Source: Pedobacter nutrimenti | Lineage (GTDB): Bacteria > Bacteroidota > Bacteroidia > Sphingobacteriales > Sphingobacteriaceae | DNA length: 64,000 bases | Direction: 5' to 3' | Assembly: GCF_003208655.1 (NCBI RefSeq) | Contig: NZ_QKLU01000001.1 | Span: 496,001-560,000, forward strand | Shown here: one piece after another, positions 34,541 to 43,713 of the stretch | How positions within the stretch are numbered: position 1 is the stretch's first letter | How the letters are laid out: every line of letters begins with the position of its first letter | Program-made: the position numbers and the translations under genes | Notes under the pieces: model-generated | Told to the model about the DNA's origin: nothing | Seen by the model: the letters and a program-made list of their open reading frames with translations, nothing else | The model's database searches: none

Positions 34541-36697
34541 TTATAATTTTATTTTTTCAGTCAGTTTGTAGATATCATAAGCTACTTTCTGGATCAGATC
34601 TGCAAGCTCACTGACGACCCTAAAATCTTCTTCAACGAATTCCGTTTCTGTTTTGATTCTGATCAGTGGCACATTATTCACTTCATTTTTATGCTGGATC
34701 AGCGTTTCCGCGGATAAATTGATCAGATACAAAGTATTGTTGACCAGCGGTTTTAAATCACTGAAATTTTTTACACTGAAGGCATGTTCCTTATTATAAA
34801 GGGATAAAGTTGCAACATAGGAGGAGAGTAAATGATTCAAAGCTGTAAATTGATGCATTTCCTTCATTAATATCTGCTTACTCTTAGGTTCTGAGAACAT
34901 TCTTTGAAACAAGGACGCAAGGTTAGCAGAGGTCACATAAACCTCTTTTCTGGCTACTTTATAACTGGTAAGACTTTGTGTTTTATCAAAATACAAAAGG
35001 GTAACCTGCTCAAAATAAACTGCATTTGCTTTTAAAGTATCAATCATTGCTTCTTTTAGCTTCTCATGTTCCCAATTTGGAAAAAGAAAATAACTGGCGA
35101 TAATCGCAATTCCAGAACCAATAAAAGTATCTAAAATTCTTTCACTCGCAACAGAAAGACTTCCCATACCCAAAAAATCAAAAAGAACAAGGATATAGGG
35201 TGTCATAAACAAAACACTAACCACATAATTTTTTCGCTGGAAACTATAACATGCCACCATGCAAACCAGTAGAATTGCGAAAAGAGCATGTCTGTCTTTT
35301 ACAAAACTTAGTATGGCCATTCCAATAAGGGCGCCCACTACAGTACCGATTATACGCTGATAATTTCTCTGCTTTGTGAGACTAAAACCAGGTTTGGAAA
35401 TCACCAAAATGGTTAGGAGTATCCAGTAACTATGAGAAGAGGCAATGGACTTGGATACAATAAAGCCGATAATCATTACAATAGCCACTCTTAGAGAATG
35501 TCTGAAAGTGGAAGAACTAAAAGTTAAGTTTTCCAGAAGCAGCTTAATATCAACGGATTGCCGGGTAATAAATTTTTCAATATCTATCTCCCTGCTTTTA
35601 AGATTTTTCTTTTCTTTTTTATTAAAATAACTATTAATTGTTTTTACCCGACCTAGGATATTCTCAATATTAACCTCAATATTTTTTAGAGCGACAATGC
35701 CAAGTGTGTTGTACAGACCATCTGCATTATTTGATTCTAATTTCAGTATACTTGACCGTAAAGAATCGACTTCTGATATAAGCTGAGTGGGTAGGCGAGG
35801 AGTGCCGCCGGTTTTTAGAGAAAAAGCAATCTCATCAAGTTCATCTGCTATTCTATTGATAACCTTTTCGTAGTGTGTTAAAATGCCTGAAGCATCAAAT
35901 TGTTCATGCAACCTCTTGTAATTATAATATGTTGACATGACTTGTTCAAAAAGGTCCACCATATCTACAAAAACGAGTAGTAAAAAACGGCCTTCCGGGG
36001 TAGATTCACGAACAATTTCCCTGGTTTTAAAAAGAACCTCTCTTACAGCGTCTTGCTTTTCGTGAACCTGAACCTGAAGTTGAAGCAATTCGGCATAATG
36101 GTCGTCATAGTCAATATTCTCATGATAAAACTTAGCTTTGGCCCTAAGAAAAGCGGCTACCTCATAAATGGAGTCGCTTAAGGTCTGCTGAACAACCCGA
36201 TAAGGCCTTAAGCGATAAATCGAATAGCTTAAAATGGTATACCATAAGCTCCCAGCCAATACAAGACTTCCATAACGCAATACTTCACTCCAGGGACGGA
36301 TGTCATCAATACTTAAGACAATGATGAGTAATGTTGCTGTTCCAATGGCGGCAGCTCTTGTTCCATATAAGAAAAACATTGAAAAAACAAAACTGCACAC
36401 AAACAGAAAGAAACCTGTAAAATAAACGTTTTTATTGGTGAGTCCAACCAGAACACTTAATAGTGTAATTAGCCCGGTGGTGATCAGCATGGCATTTCTG
36501 CGGTGGACTATGGGACCTGGTGTATCTACAACACTGGCACACAAAGCGCCAAGGGATAAAGTCATCCCAAACTTCAACATGCCAAACTGGGCAAGAATAA
36601 GCGAGGGGCAAAGAACTCCGAAGGTTATGCGTAAGCCATCGGCAAAATAAGTACTTAATAAAAAATCATGTATAGTTCTTATTGGCTTATGGAGCAT
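34541..36697 (-). CDS. FUSC family inner membrane protein (YccS-like)
   Basis: A 718-residue protein with two membrane blocks (about residues 20-155 and 395-530), each followed by a long cytosolic helical part. This two-block arrangement, LAGSLWYTILSYSIYRLRPYRVVQQTL near residue 160 (in pieces) and ILVISKPGFSLTKQRNYQRIIGTVVGA near 430, is that of the FUSC/YccS-YhfK type. The family is related to aromatic acid exporters, but the Bacteroidota members have no known substrate. The cytosolic segment at about 180-330 has coiled-coil-like charged helices. It is monocistronic and divergent from the following DUF6624 gene. Confidence 0.85.
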   Translation of the reverse strand: MLHKPIRTIHDFLLSTYFADGLRITFGVLCPSLILAQFGMLKFGMTLSLGALCASVVDTPGPIVHRRNAMLITTGLITLLSVLVGLTNKNVYFTGFFLFVCSFVFSMFFLYGTRAAAIGTATLLIIVLSIDDIRPWSEVLRYGSLVLAGSLWYTILSYSIYRLRPYRVVQQTLSDSIYEVAAFLRAKAKFYHENIDYDDHYAELLQLQVQVHEKQDAVREVLFKTREIVRESTPEGRFLLLVFVDMVDLFEQVMSTYYNYKRLHEQFDASGILTHYEKVINRIADELDEIAFSLKTGGTPRLPTQLISEVDSLRSSILKLESNNADGLYNTLGIVALKNIEVNIENILGRVKTINSYFNKKEKKNLKSREIDIEKFITRQSVDIKLLLENLTFSSSTFRHSLRVAIVMIIGFIVSKSIASSHSYWILLTILVISKPGFSLTKQRNYQRIIGTVVGALIGMAILSFVKDRHALFAILLVCMVACYSFQRKNYVVSVLFMTPYILVLFDFLGMGSLSVASERILDTFIGSGIAIIASYFLFPNWEHEKLKEAMIDTLKANAVYFEQVTLLYFDKTQSLTSYKVARKEVYVTSANLASLFQRMFSEPKSKQILMKEMHQFTALNHLLSSYVATLSLYNKEHAFSVKNFSDLKPLVNNTLYLINLSAETLIQHKNEVNNVPLIRIKTETEFVEEDFRVVSELADLIQKVAYDIYKLTEKIKL

Positions 36698-36835
36698 ATT
36701 ATAATTAATTTACGCAGAAATATAGGTACTAACAAATATACAGCTATATGTACTTGTTACGAAAAAGAAGACTGTCTTAAAAATACAATTTTGATTGGTA
36801 TAGGGATCATATTTTTATTCCAAATAAGAAAATTT

Positions 36836-37549
36836 ATGAAAAAATTTAAAGTCCTATTGGTTGGATTATTACTTATTATTCTGAGTGGTAATGTATTCGG
36901 GCAAATACAATTTAATAAAAAGTTAAAGAAAGAACTTGATAGTATTTATTTTTTGGACCAGATGTATAGAAAGCTTATTCAGATGAATGCAGCGAAAACA
37001 AAAACAGATTCACTTGTAAAAGTTTATCAGATTGCTCCGGAGCAATTATCCGACTATATATTGAAGCAATCAGATAAAACGGATTCCTTGAATATCATTA
37101 GAATTGCACAGATTATAGATGAATATGGATATCCTGGAAAAAGTCTTGTCGGGGAACCAACTAATGAATCAGCTTATTACGTAATCCAGCATTCAAAACT
37201 CATAGATAAATATCTTCCGATTATAAAAGAAAGCGCAATTAAAAATGAATTGGCATTTCATTTATATGCTAAAATGTTAGACAGACATTTGATGTACAAT
37301 GAAAAAGAACAAGTATACGGTACACAGATTAAAGGTTTTATATGGAAAAACCCACAAACTGGCAGCAAAGAGTTTAAGTATGTATTATGGCCGGTTAAGG
37401 ATCCGGATCACCTGAAAGAACTTCGCGAACGAGCTGGTTTTACTCAAAGTATTGATGATTATCTCAGTGAAATGGCTAAATTTTTTAAAACTCTGACAAA
37501 TCAGTATTATACACTACAGCAAATCAAAGAAATGCAAAAACAGCTTTAA
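36836..37549 (+). CDS. DUF6624 domain-containing secreted protein
   Basis: A 237-residue exported protein. The ATG at 36836 opens a signal peptide (MKKFKVLLVGLLLIILSGNVFG); the same frame is open to 36668 but that upstream part overlaps the divergent FUSC gene and spoils the signal peptide. The body has the features of DUF6624: LDSIYFLDQMYRKLIQ (about 35-50), IIDEYGYPGKSLVGEP (about 100-115), the residues FHLYAKMLDRHLMYNEKEQVYGTQ (in two halves, about 145-170) and an ending with YVLWPVKDPDHLKELRERAGF (in pieces). No function is known for this family, which is frequent in Bacteroidota. Confidence 0.82.
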   Translation: MKKFKVLLVGLLLIILSGNVFGQIQFNKKLKKELDSIYFLDQMYRKLIQMNAAKTKTDSLVKVYQIAPEQLSDYILKQSDKTDSLNIIRIAQIIDEYGYPGKSLVGEPTNESAYYVIQHSKLIDKYLPIIKESAIKNELAFHLYAKMLDRHLMYNEKEQVYGTQIKGFIWKNPQTGSKEFKYVLWPVKDPDHLKELRERAGFTQSIDDYLSEMAKFFKTLTNQYYTLQQIKEMQKQL

Positions 37550-37620
37550 TTGTGGTAAGATAACACAATATAATTAATTTATTATAATTAATATTATGTT
37601 AAGTACAATTTCGCTCTCTC

Positions 37621-38763
37621 CTAAAACTCTAATAATTTCTTTCTTAGATCCTGAACTTTATCCAATTTGTTTTTCCTTGTGTAAATGTCTATTAATAACT
37701 GAGTGGTTTGCTTATCATTCGGATTAATCTCGTGAGCTTGTAATAATGCATACTCCGCTCGGTTTATGTAAGCACCAAAGCCAGATATATCTTTTTTCTC
37801 TAATTTAAGTGCGTCGTTCGCTAAGTTTAGATAAACAAGCCCGAGTTGATATAGAGCATCAAAATAGTTTTGATCAAGAGCCAAGGCTTTTTTATAAGCC
37901 AATTCTGCCGTGGAATTATTTAAATTGACCTGATATAGGTAGCCATACAAAAAATACAATAATTTATTCTTTTTTTCTACGCTTAATGTTTTTTCGATCG
38001 CCTGGGTAGCACGGTCATATTTTTCATTATCGAGCAAAAGGTTAATATAATTGTTGTTCAGGAACATATTATAAGGGTTAACTTTTATTCCTTCTTCTAA
38101 GGTTTTGATGGCCGTTTCCTGTTCGAATTTTGAACTGTAAATACCTGCCATCGCCTGAAAAACAGCAGGATTTGTGATTCCGTTATCTTTTGCTCTTTTA
38201 AATAGCGCTAATGCTGTGGTATAATCGTTAATATTTTGTGCACTAAGTGCTGCATTAACAGCTATAGTTGTATCTTTAGGAAAAAAATCACTTACTTCTT
38301 TTAATAAGGTAAATGCATTTAAATACTCGCCTCCCTGATAAGCCTTATTCCCTTTTTCTTGTTTTTTAATAATGATGTTATAACTTGCGGCATCAACTAA
38401 AGCCCCATTGCTTTGATATTTGTCTAATTTTTTTGCCTGATCTAATGTTTCAATGGCCGTCTGATAGTATTTATCCGCATTGGAATCGTTGTCATCCAAT
38501 AAAGCAACATAAGAACTCAGATAGGATCTTATTGCCCAGGTCTCAGGCCAGTTTTTAGTTTTTCTGTCGGTTAAGGCACTTTCTGTAGCCTTGATCCCCT
38601 CTCCTATAATATTGAGTTGTTTGTTTTTATCCAGTCCACTGGCAATGGCGACTTGCAATTTTCCAACGGCATTCTGGGCAATTTTTATTTGACTGGTTTG
38701 TCCAAGAGACTCAATTGATATAAATAATAAACTAGCTACTACGATCTGGGATTTAATTTTCAT
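37621..38763 (-). CDS. secreted TPR-repeat protein A
   Basis: A 380-residue protein with a signal peptide (about 21 residues, ending SLGQ) followed by about eight helical tetratricopeptide-like repeats, for example AFTLLKEVSDFFPKDTTIA, YTTALALFKRAKDNG and AELAYKKALALDQNYFDALYQLG. It has the same layout and length as the neighbouring TPR protein (38885-39967), with a related N-terminal unit (TKNWPETWAIRSYL against SKNMPEAWSYRALF), so the two are tandem paralogues. The substrate or partner is unknown; TPR arrays scaffold protein complexes. A terminator separates the two genes, so this one needs its own promoter. Confidence 0.85.
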   Translation of the reverse strand: MKIKSQIVVASLLFISIESLGQTSQIKIAQNAVGKLQVAIASGLDKNKQLNIIGEGIKATESALTDRKTKNWPETWAIRSYLSSYVALLDDNDSNADKYYQTAIETLDQAKKLDKYQSNGALVDAASYNIIIKKQEKGNKAYQGGEYLNAFTLLKEVSDFFPKDTTIAVNAALSAQNINDYTTALALFKRAKDNGITNPAVFQAMAGIYSSKFEQETAIKTLEEGIKVNPYNMFLNNNYINLLLDNEKYDRATQAIEKTLSVEKKNKLLYFLYGYLYQVNLNNSTAELAYKKALALDQNYFDALYQLGLVYLNLANDALKLEKKDISGFGAYINRAEYALLQAHEINPNDKQTTQLLIDIYTRKNKLDKVQDLRKKLLEF

Positions 38764-38823
38764 GGATTGGATTTCCTCTTTTCTGTTCTGTGACTATAAA
38801 TAACGAGTCAAACAAATTTATGT

Positions 38824-38859
38824 AAAAAAAAAGAGGGATAAAATTTATCCCTCTTTTTT
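38824..38859 (-). terminator. intrinsic terminator of the TPR gene at 38885
   Basis: On the minus strand the arms 38844-38859 and 38827-38842 are perfect (core GAGGGAT/ATCCCTC, flanked by A/T), followed by a long U run. It ends the transcript of the downstream TPR gene and lies before the next TPR gene. Confidence 0.85.
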
Positions 38860-38884
38860 ATAATTCAAAATAACAAATGTCTAA

Positions 38885-39967
38885 TTAAGGTTTCAAAGCC
38901 TCTAACTTCTTTTTAACTGCCTCATACTTTGGTGTATCATTCTTAAAAGCATAAACTCTCTTTAAGGCTTCAAGAGCAGGGGCATATTTAGGATCTAACT
39001 CTGAAGATTTAAGGTAATATGGAAGCGCTTTATCTAGCAAAGCAGTAATCTGAGTAACCATCGTATTTGCTTCTTTTACCTTCTTAGAATCCAGTTTGTT
39101 TTTTTTGTTCTGAACTTCTACCGCTTGCTGATAATATACATCACCCATTAAATACTGATAGGTTGGATTTTTAGGGTCTTTAGCCACGAGTTTGTTTAAC
39201 ATCTCCTCGGATTTGACTATATCTCCTTTATTAATGTACAACTGAGTTTCCGTCTGAATAAAACCTTCTGCGTCCGGGAATTTTGCAGATGCTTCTTTTA
39301 GTAAGGCAATTCCTCCGACCGTATCTTTTAATTCACTTAAGGAGAGGTTGATGATTTCAGAATAAAGGTCTTTTGCGTTAGGTGTATTAAAACTGATCAC
39401 TTTTTTGAAGTTTTTGATCGCTTCAGGATAGTTTTTTATGTTTCTAGCCATGATAGCTGCATTCAAATACATAGAGGTATCTGATGGATTTTTCTCTGTA
39501 GCTTCATTAAAATATTTTAAAGCTCCAGCATAATCTTTTTTATTGTAAGCTGTAAATGCCCTTAGTTTAATCGCATTGGAAATGTTAATTTCCGCTGTAG
39601 AAATATTGGCTTTTTCATCACCTTTAGTGTCAAGTTCTTTTGCCTTGGCTACAGCCTCTTCCGCAATTTTTTGCTTAGCACTTGAGTTTTCAAAATTAGT
39701 TGTATCTGAAGCAGCGATTGCTGAAGCAAAGAGGGCTCTATATGACCACGCTTCAGGCATATTTTTTGATTTTTCATTTGCAATTGCATTATCCGTGTGT
39801 TTTAAACCCGAATTTAATGCAGCTAAGGTTTTTTCCAATGAAGGCTTTTGATTCATCGTAATCTGGAAAAGGCCCCATTCTTTTTTTGCATCGGCAACTT
39901 CACTCTTTTGTGCATGTGCCAAAGTAGCAGCTCCGGCAAACAGGATACTAAAAAGTACTTTTTTCAT
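38885..39967 (-). CDS. secreted TPR-repeat protein B
   Basis: A 360-residue exported protein. The signal peptide (MKKVLFSILFAGAATLAHA) is followed by charged N-terminal helices and tetratricopeptide repeats (YAGALKYFNEATEKNPSD, YPEAIKNFKKVISFN, NPTYQYLMGDVYYQQAVE, KALPYYLKSSELDPKYAPALEALKR in parts). It is a paralogue of protein A downstream. It follows gyrA by 111 bases on the same strand and may be read through from gyrA, as the only hairpin between them lacks a T run. Its role is unknown; a periplasmic scaffold is a guess from the fold. Confidence 0.87.
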   Translation of the reverse strand: MKKVLFSILFAGAATLAHAQKSEVADAKKEWGLFQITMNQKPSLEKTLAALNSGLKHTDNAIANEKSKNMPEAWSYRALFASAIAASDTTNFENSSAKQKIAEEAVAKAKELDTKGDEKANISTAEINISNAIKLRAFTAYNKKDYAGALKYFNEATEKNPSDTSMYLNAAIMARNIKNYPEAIKNFKKVISFNTPNAKDLYSEIINLSLSELKDTVGGIALLKEASAKFPDAEGFIQTETQLYINKGDIVKSEEMLNKLVAKDPKNPTYQYLMGDVYYQQAVEVQNKKNKLDSKKVKEANTMVTQITALLDKALPYYLKSSELDPKYAPALEALKRVYAFKNDTPKYEAVKKKLEALKP

Positions 39968-40034
39968 GTTAAAATGTTATTATTTTCGTGTAATTTATTA
40001 TTTGACCAACAGTTGCTGGTCGGTTATAATATTT

Positions 40035-40066
40035 AAGAAGCAACCCCGTTTCCGGAATTGCTTCTT
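40035..40066 (-). repeat. hairpin between gyrA and the TPR gene
   Basis: AAGAAGCAA (40035-40043) and TTGCTTCTT (40058-40066) are perfect 9-base arms. For minus-strand transcription no U run follows, so it is a weak terminator or a processing hairpin that may tune read-through from gyrA. Confidence 0.4.
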
Positions 40067-40078
40067 TTGTATTTATTT

Positions 40079-42655
40079 TTATTCTTCGTCAGCTGAACTT
40101 TGTTCCGTTTCAGAGTTGTTTGCTTCTTTGGAATCTGATTCATCTGTTACTGTACCTTCTGTTTCTGCAGACTCACTTTCAAGATTTTCTTCTTCCTCTT
40201 CTTCATGGTCAATTCTGGCTACAGAAGCAATTTCATCGCTTCCTTTAAGGTTAATTAATTTTACACCTTGAGTAGCTCTTCCCATTACCCGCAGTCCACT
40301 TACAACAATTCTGATTACAATTCCAGACTTGTTAATAATCATTAAATCATCAGCGTCTGTTACATTTTTAATAGCAATCAGGTCTCCTGTTTTCTCTGTA
40401 ATGCTAATGGTTTTTACTCCTTTACCACCCCTGTTCGTTACACGGTAGTCTTCAATATCTGTTCTTTTACCGTATCCTTTTTCAGAAACCACTAGAATAG
40501 TTGCCTCAGGGTTGTCTACAGCAATCATGCCAACGACCTCATCCTGATCATGGGCAAGAGTAACTCCTCTTACACCGGTTGCGGTCCTGCCCATTGGTCT
40601 TACTGTAGATTCATTGAAACGAATAGCCCTTCCAGAACGTAAAGCCATTAGAATTTCACTACTTCCGCTGGTTAAACTCGCCTCTAACAACTGATCCCCT
40701 TCATTGATATTAATAGCATTAATACCATTAACCCTTGGCCTTGAATAGGCCTCAAGAGAAGTCTTTTTAATGGTACCTTTTTTAGTACACATTATAATGT
40801 AATTGTTTTCCAGGTATTCCTGATCTTTAAGATTTTTAACCTTAATATAAGCTTTTATTTTCTCCTCTTTCGGTATGTTAATAATGTTTTGAATGGCTCT
40901 TCCTTTGCTTAACCTCGAGCCTTCAGGAATTTCATAAACCCTCAACCAGAAACAACGGCCACTTTCAGTAAAGAACAGCATGTAATTATGGTTGGAGGCA
41001 ACCAGCAAGTGCTCAATAAAATCTTCATTTCTTGAATCACTTCCTTTGGAACCTTTACCGCCCCTGGCCTGTGTTCTATATTCAGTGGCTGGGGTCCGTT
41101 TAATATACCCTTCATGAGAAATGGTAATTACGACCTCTTCGTCTTCAATAAAGTCTTCCATGCTCATATCCTCAGCAGAATGAACAATATGGGTTCTTCT
41201 TTCATCACCATATTTGTCAACCATTTCAGTCAGTTCATCCTTAATGATCTGCATTCTCAGGCCTTCATCATTCAAAATAGACTGTAAATATTCAATGGTT
41301 TTCATGAGCTCGTTATACTCCTCTTTGATCTTGTCGCGTTCAAGTCCCGTTAGCCTACGAAGCGTCATATCCAGAATAGCCCTTGCTTGAAGATCGCTTA
41401 GACCAAATTGTTCCATTAAACCAGTTCTGGCATCTTCCGGCGTATTGGACGCACGGATCAACTTAATAACTTCATCAAGGTGATCCAGAGCAATCAGTAA
41501 TCCTTCCAGAATATGGGCTCTTTTCTGAGCTTCAGCCAGTTCGAACTTAGTCCTTCGGATCACTACATCATGTCTGTGATCTACGAAATGCCTAATCAGA
41601 TCCTTTAAATTAAGCATCTGGGGTCTGCCACTCACTAATGCAATATTATTTACACTAAAAGAAGTCTGTAATGCTGTCTGTTTAAATAGGTTATTTAAAA
41701 CGATTGACGCGTTAGCATCTCGCTTAATTTCATAAACGATACGAATACCATCTTTATTGGATTCATCTTTAATATTTGAGATGCCTTCAATTTTCTTTTC
41801 ACCAACCAGTTCAGCCGTCCGTTCAATCATCATGGCCTTATTGACCTGATAAGGAATTTCAGTAACGATGATCGTTTCGCGGTCTTTGTTGCTCTCAATT
41901 TCTGCTTTTGCACGCATAACAATCCGTCCCCGGCCAGTTTCAAAAGCCTCTTGAACTCCAGAATATCCGTAAATAATCGCACCGGTTGGAAAATCAGGTG
42001 CTTTTATGAATTTCATCAGTTCAGCAACAGTGATCTCATTATTATCTATATAAGCAATAGTACCATTGATAACCTCTGTAATGTTATGAGGGGGCATATT
42101 GGTCGCCATACCAACTGCGATACCAGATGACCCGTTAATAAGCAAATTCGGTACCTTGGAAGGCAAAACTGTCGGTTCCTGTAAGGAATCGTCAAAATTA
42201 AGCTGAAAATCAACTGTATCTTTATTAATATCGGCCAGCATCTCTTCCGCAATTTTCTCAAATCTTGCTTCTGTATAACGCATTGCTGCCGGAAAATCCC
42301 CGTCAATTGATCCAAAGTTTCCCTGTCCCTCAACCATTAAGTATCGCAAGCTCCAGGGTTGTGCCATACGCACCATTGTAGAATACACCGAAGCATCACC
42401 ATGTGGGTGGTACTTACCCAGCACCTCTCCTACAATACGTGCTGATTTTTTATAAGGTTTGTTGTTCGATAAGCCCAGATCAAGCATACCATACAGAACC
42501 CTTCTGTGTACAGGTTTCAATCCATCACGTACATCAGGTAAAGCTCTTGATACGATAACAGACATCGAATAGTCGATATAAGCAGATTTCATCTGCTCGT
42601 CTATATTAATTCTAATAATCTTGTCGTCTTCCTGATTTTCTAAATCTTCTGCCAT
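40079..42655 (-). CDS. gyrA: DNA gyrase subunit A
   Basis: An 858-residue type II topoisomerase subunit. The winged-helix part holds the catalytic Tyr127 in AAMRYTEAR; the coiled-coil gate (about 360-480) follows and then the six-bladed C-terminal beta-pinwheel from about 510, with the GyrA box as QARGGKG at 529-535 (consensus QRRGGKG), which separates it from ParC. The tail (about 820-858) is strongly acidic. In the quinolone-resistance region GDASVYST, Ala88 takes the place of E. coli Ser83 and Ser92 that of Asp87, so both usual drug-contact residues are absent. The gene is alone apart from the TPR gene after it. Confidence 0.97.
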   Translation of the reverse strand: MAEDLENQEDDKIIRINIDEQMKSAYIDYSMSVIVSRALPDVRDGLKPVHRRVLYGMLDLGLSNNKPYKKSARIVGEVLGKYHPHGDASVYSTMVRMAQPWSLRYLMVEGQGNFGSIDGDFPAAMRYTEARFEKIAEEMLADINKDTVDFQLNFDDSLQEPTVLPSKVPNLLINGSSGIAVGMATNMPPHNITEVINGTIAYIDNNEITVAELMKFIKAPDFPTGAIIYGYSGVQEAFETGRGRIVMRAKAEIESNKDRETIIVTEIPYQVNKAMMIERTAELVGEKKIEGISNIKDESNKDGIRIVYEIKRDANASIVLNNLFKQTALQTSFSVNNIALVSGRPQMLNLKDLIRHFVDHRHDVVIRRTKFELAEAQKRAHILEGLLIALDHLDEVIKLIRASNTPEDARTGLMEQFGLSDLQARAILDMTLRRLTGLERDKIKEEYNELMKTIEYLQSILNDEGLRMQIIKDELTEMVDKYGDERRTHIVHSAEDMSMEDFIEDEEVVITISHEGYIKRTPATEYRTQARGGKGSKGSDSRNEDFIEHLLVASNHNYMLFFTESGRCFWLRVYEIPEGSRLSKGRAIQNIINIPKEEKIKAYIKVKNLKDQEYLENNYIIMCTKKGTIKKTSLEAYSRPRVNGINAININEGDQLLEASLTSGSSEILMALRSGRAIRFNESTVRPMGRTATGVRGVTLAHDQDEVVGMIAVDNPEATILVVSEKGYGKRTDIEDYRVTNRGGKGVKTISITEKTGDLIAIKNVTDADDLMIINKSGIVIRIVVSGLRVMGRATQGVKLINLKGSDEIASVARIDHEEEEEENLESESAETEGTVTDESDSKEANNSETEQSSADEE

Positions 42656-42750
42656 AAATTAATGTTCGTTAAAAACGATTTAAATAAGGTATTGTTATAA
42701 CCTTGCGAATTTAAGAAAATATTGCCGTTTAAGTGTATTGTGGAAAAATA

Positions 42751-43647
42751 TTAAACCCAGTTAATTCCTTTTTTTAGTTTACTTATGGTATATGCTTCGG
42801 GCGTACTTTCCTGTGGCTGAAAATTATAAATCCATTTTGCAAGCGGCGGTAAACTCATTAAAATAGATTCAATTCTTCCATTGGTTTCTAATCCGAACTT
42901 GGTTCCCGAGTCATAAACAAGGTTAAACTCTGCGTATCTGCTCCTTCTTACATATTGCCACTCTTGTTCTTTTTCAGTAAAGGGACTTTCCCGGTTCCTG
43001 TCAATCAGTTCAGCATAAACCGGACTGAAAGTATTTCCTACTGCAATGGAAAAATTCAGTAACTCTTGAAAAGTTAAACCGGTGTTTTCTGGTCTTAGCC
43101 TGTCGTAAAAAATTCCTCCGATGCCACGAGTCTCTTCCCTGTGTTTGATGAAAAAATAATCATCGGCCTGCTTTTTAAAACGTTCATAAAAAGAGGGCTC
43201 AAAATGATCACATGTTTGCTTCAGATGATGATGGAAGAAACGGGCATCTGTATCGATTACATAATGAGGCGTCAAATCTATTCCTCCACCAAACCACCTG
43301 GTCTGTTCATCCATTTCAAAATACCGGATGTTCATATGTATAATTGGAACAAAAGGATTTCGCGGATGCATAACTATGGAAACTCCAGTTGCAAAAAATT
43401 CATCACTTTCGACTTTGAAGGCTTTTTTTATGGTATCTGGTAGTTTTCCGTGTACTGAAGAAAAATTAACTCCACCTTTTTCGATTACATTTCCGTTTTG
43501 GAAAATTCTGGTTCTGCCCCCTCCGCCCCCTTCTCTATTCCATAATTCTTCCTCAAATCTCGAACCTCCATCGGCCATTTCCAGTGACAAGCAGATTTCG
43601 TCCTGGATTTTTTTATATGCTGCTATAACCTCTTCTCTAAAAATCAT
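42751..43647 (-). CDS. hemF: oxygen-dependent coproporphyrinogen III oxidase
   Basis: A 298-residue enzyme that, with oxygen, decarboxylates coproporphyrinogen III to protoporphyrinogen IX in heme synthesis. Family motifs are seen: WNREGGGGGRTRIF (about residues 38-51), WFGGGIDLTPHYV (about 118-130) with its active-site Asp, RGIGGIFYDRL (about 175-185) and GRIESILMSLPP (about 262-273). The frame extends to TTG at 43653; the ATG at 43647 (MIFREE) is preferred. Presence of hemF rather than hemN points to an aerobic lifestyle. TAACTTTG at 43651-43658 is three bases before the start and is probably coincidental. Confidence 0.95.
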   Translation of the reverse strand: MIFREEVIAAYKKIQDEICLSLEMADGGSRFEEELWNREGGGGGRTRIFQNGNVIEKGGVNFSSVHGKLPDTIKKAFKVESDEFFATGVSIVMHPRNPFVPIIHMNIRYFEMDEQTRWFGGGIDLTPHYVIDTDARFFHHHLKQTCDHFEPSFYERFKKQADDYFFIKHREETRGIGGIFYDRLRPENTGLTFQELLNFSIAVGNTFSPVYAELIDRNRESPFTEKEQEWQYVRRSRYAEFNLVYDSGTKFGLETNGRIESILMSLPPLAKWIYNFQPQESTPEAYTISKLKKGINWV

Positions 43648-43713
43648 CTTCAAAGTTAACCCTAATCAGATACGGAGTCTCTTTTAAATTACAGATAGTA
43701 CATTTTTTTGACA

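Noticed and set aside
37550..37620. Repeated ATTAAT motifs between the DUF6624 and TPR genes
   Set aside because: They are imperfect, short and A/T-only, as expected by chance in such DNA.
26710..43658. TAnnTTTG elements ending three to five bases before the starts of aroQ, ribD and hemF, as a sign of leaderless transcripts
   Set aside because: None has a -33 TTG at the right spacing, and in AT-rich DNA about one such match per 50 start regions is expected by chance, so three are not convincing.
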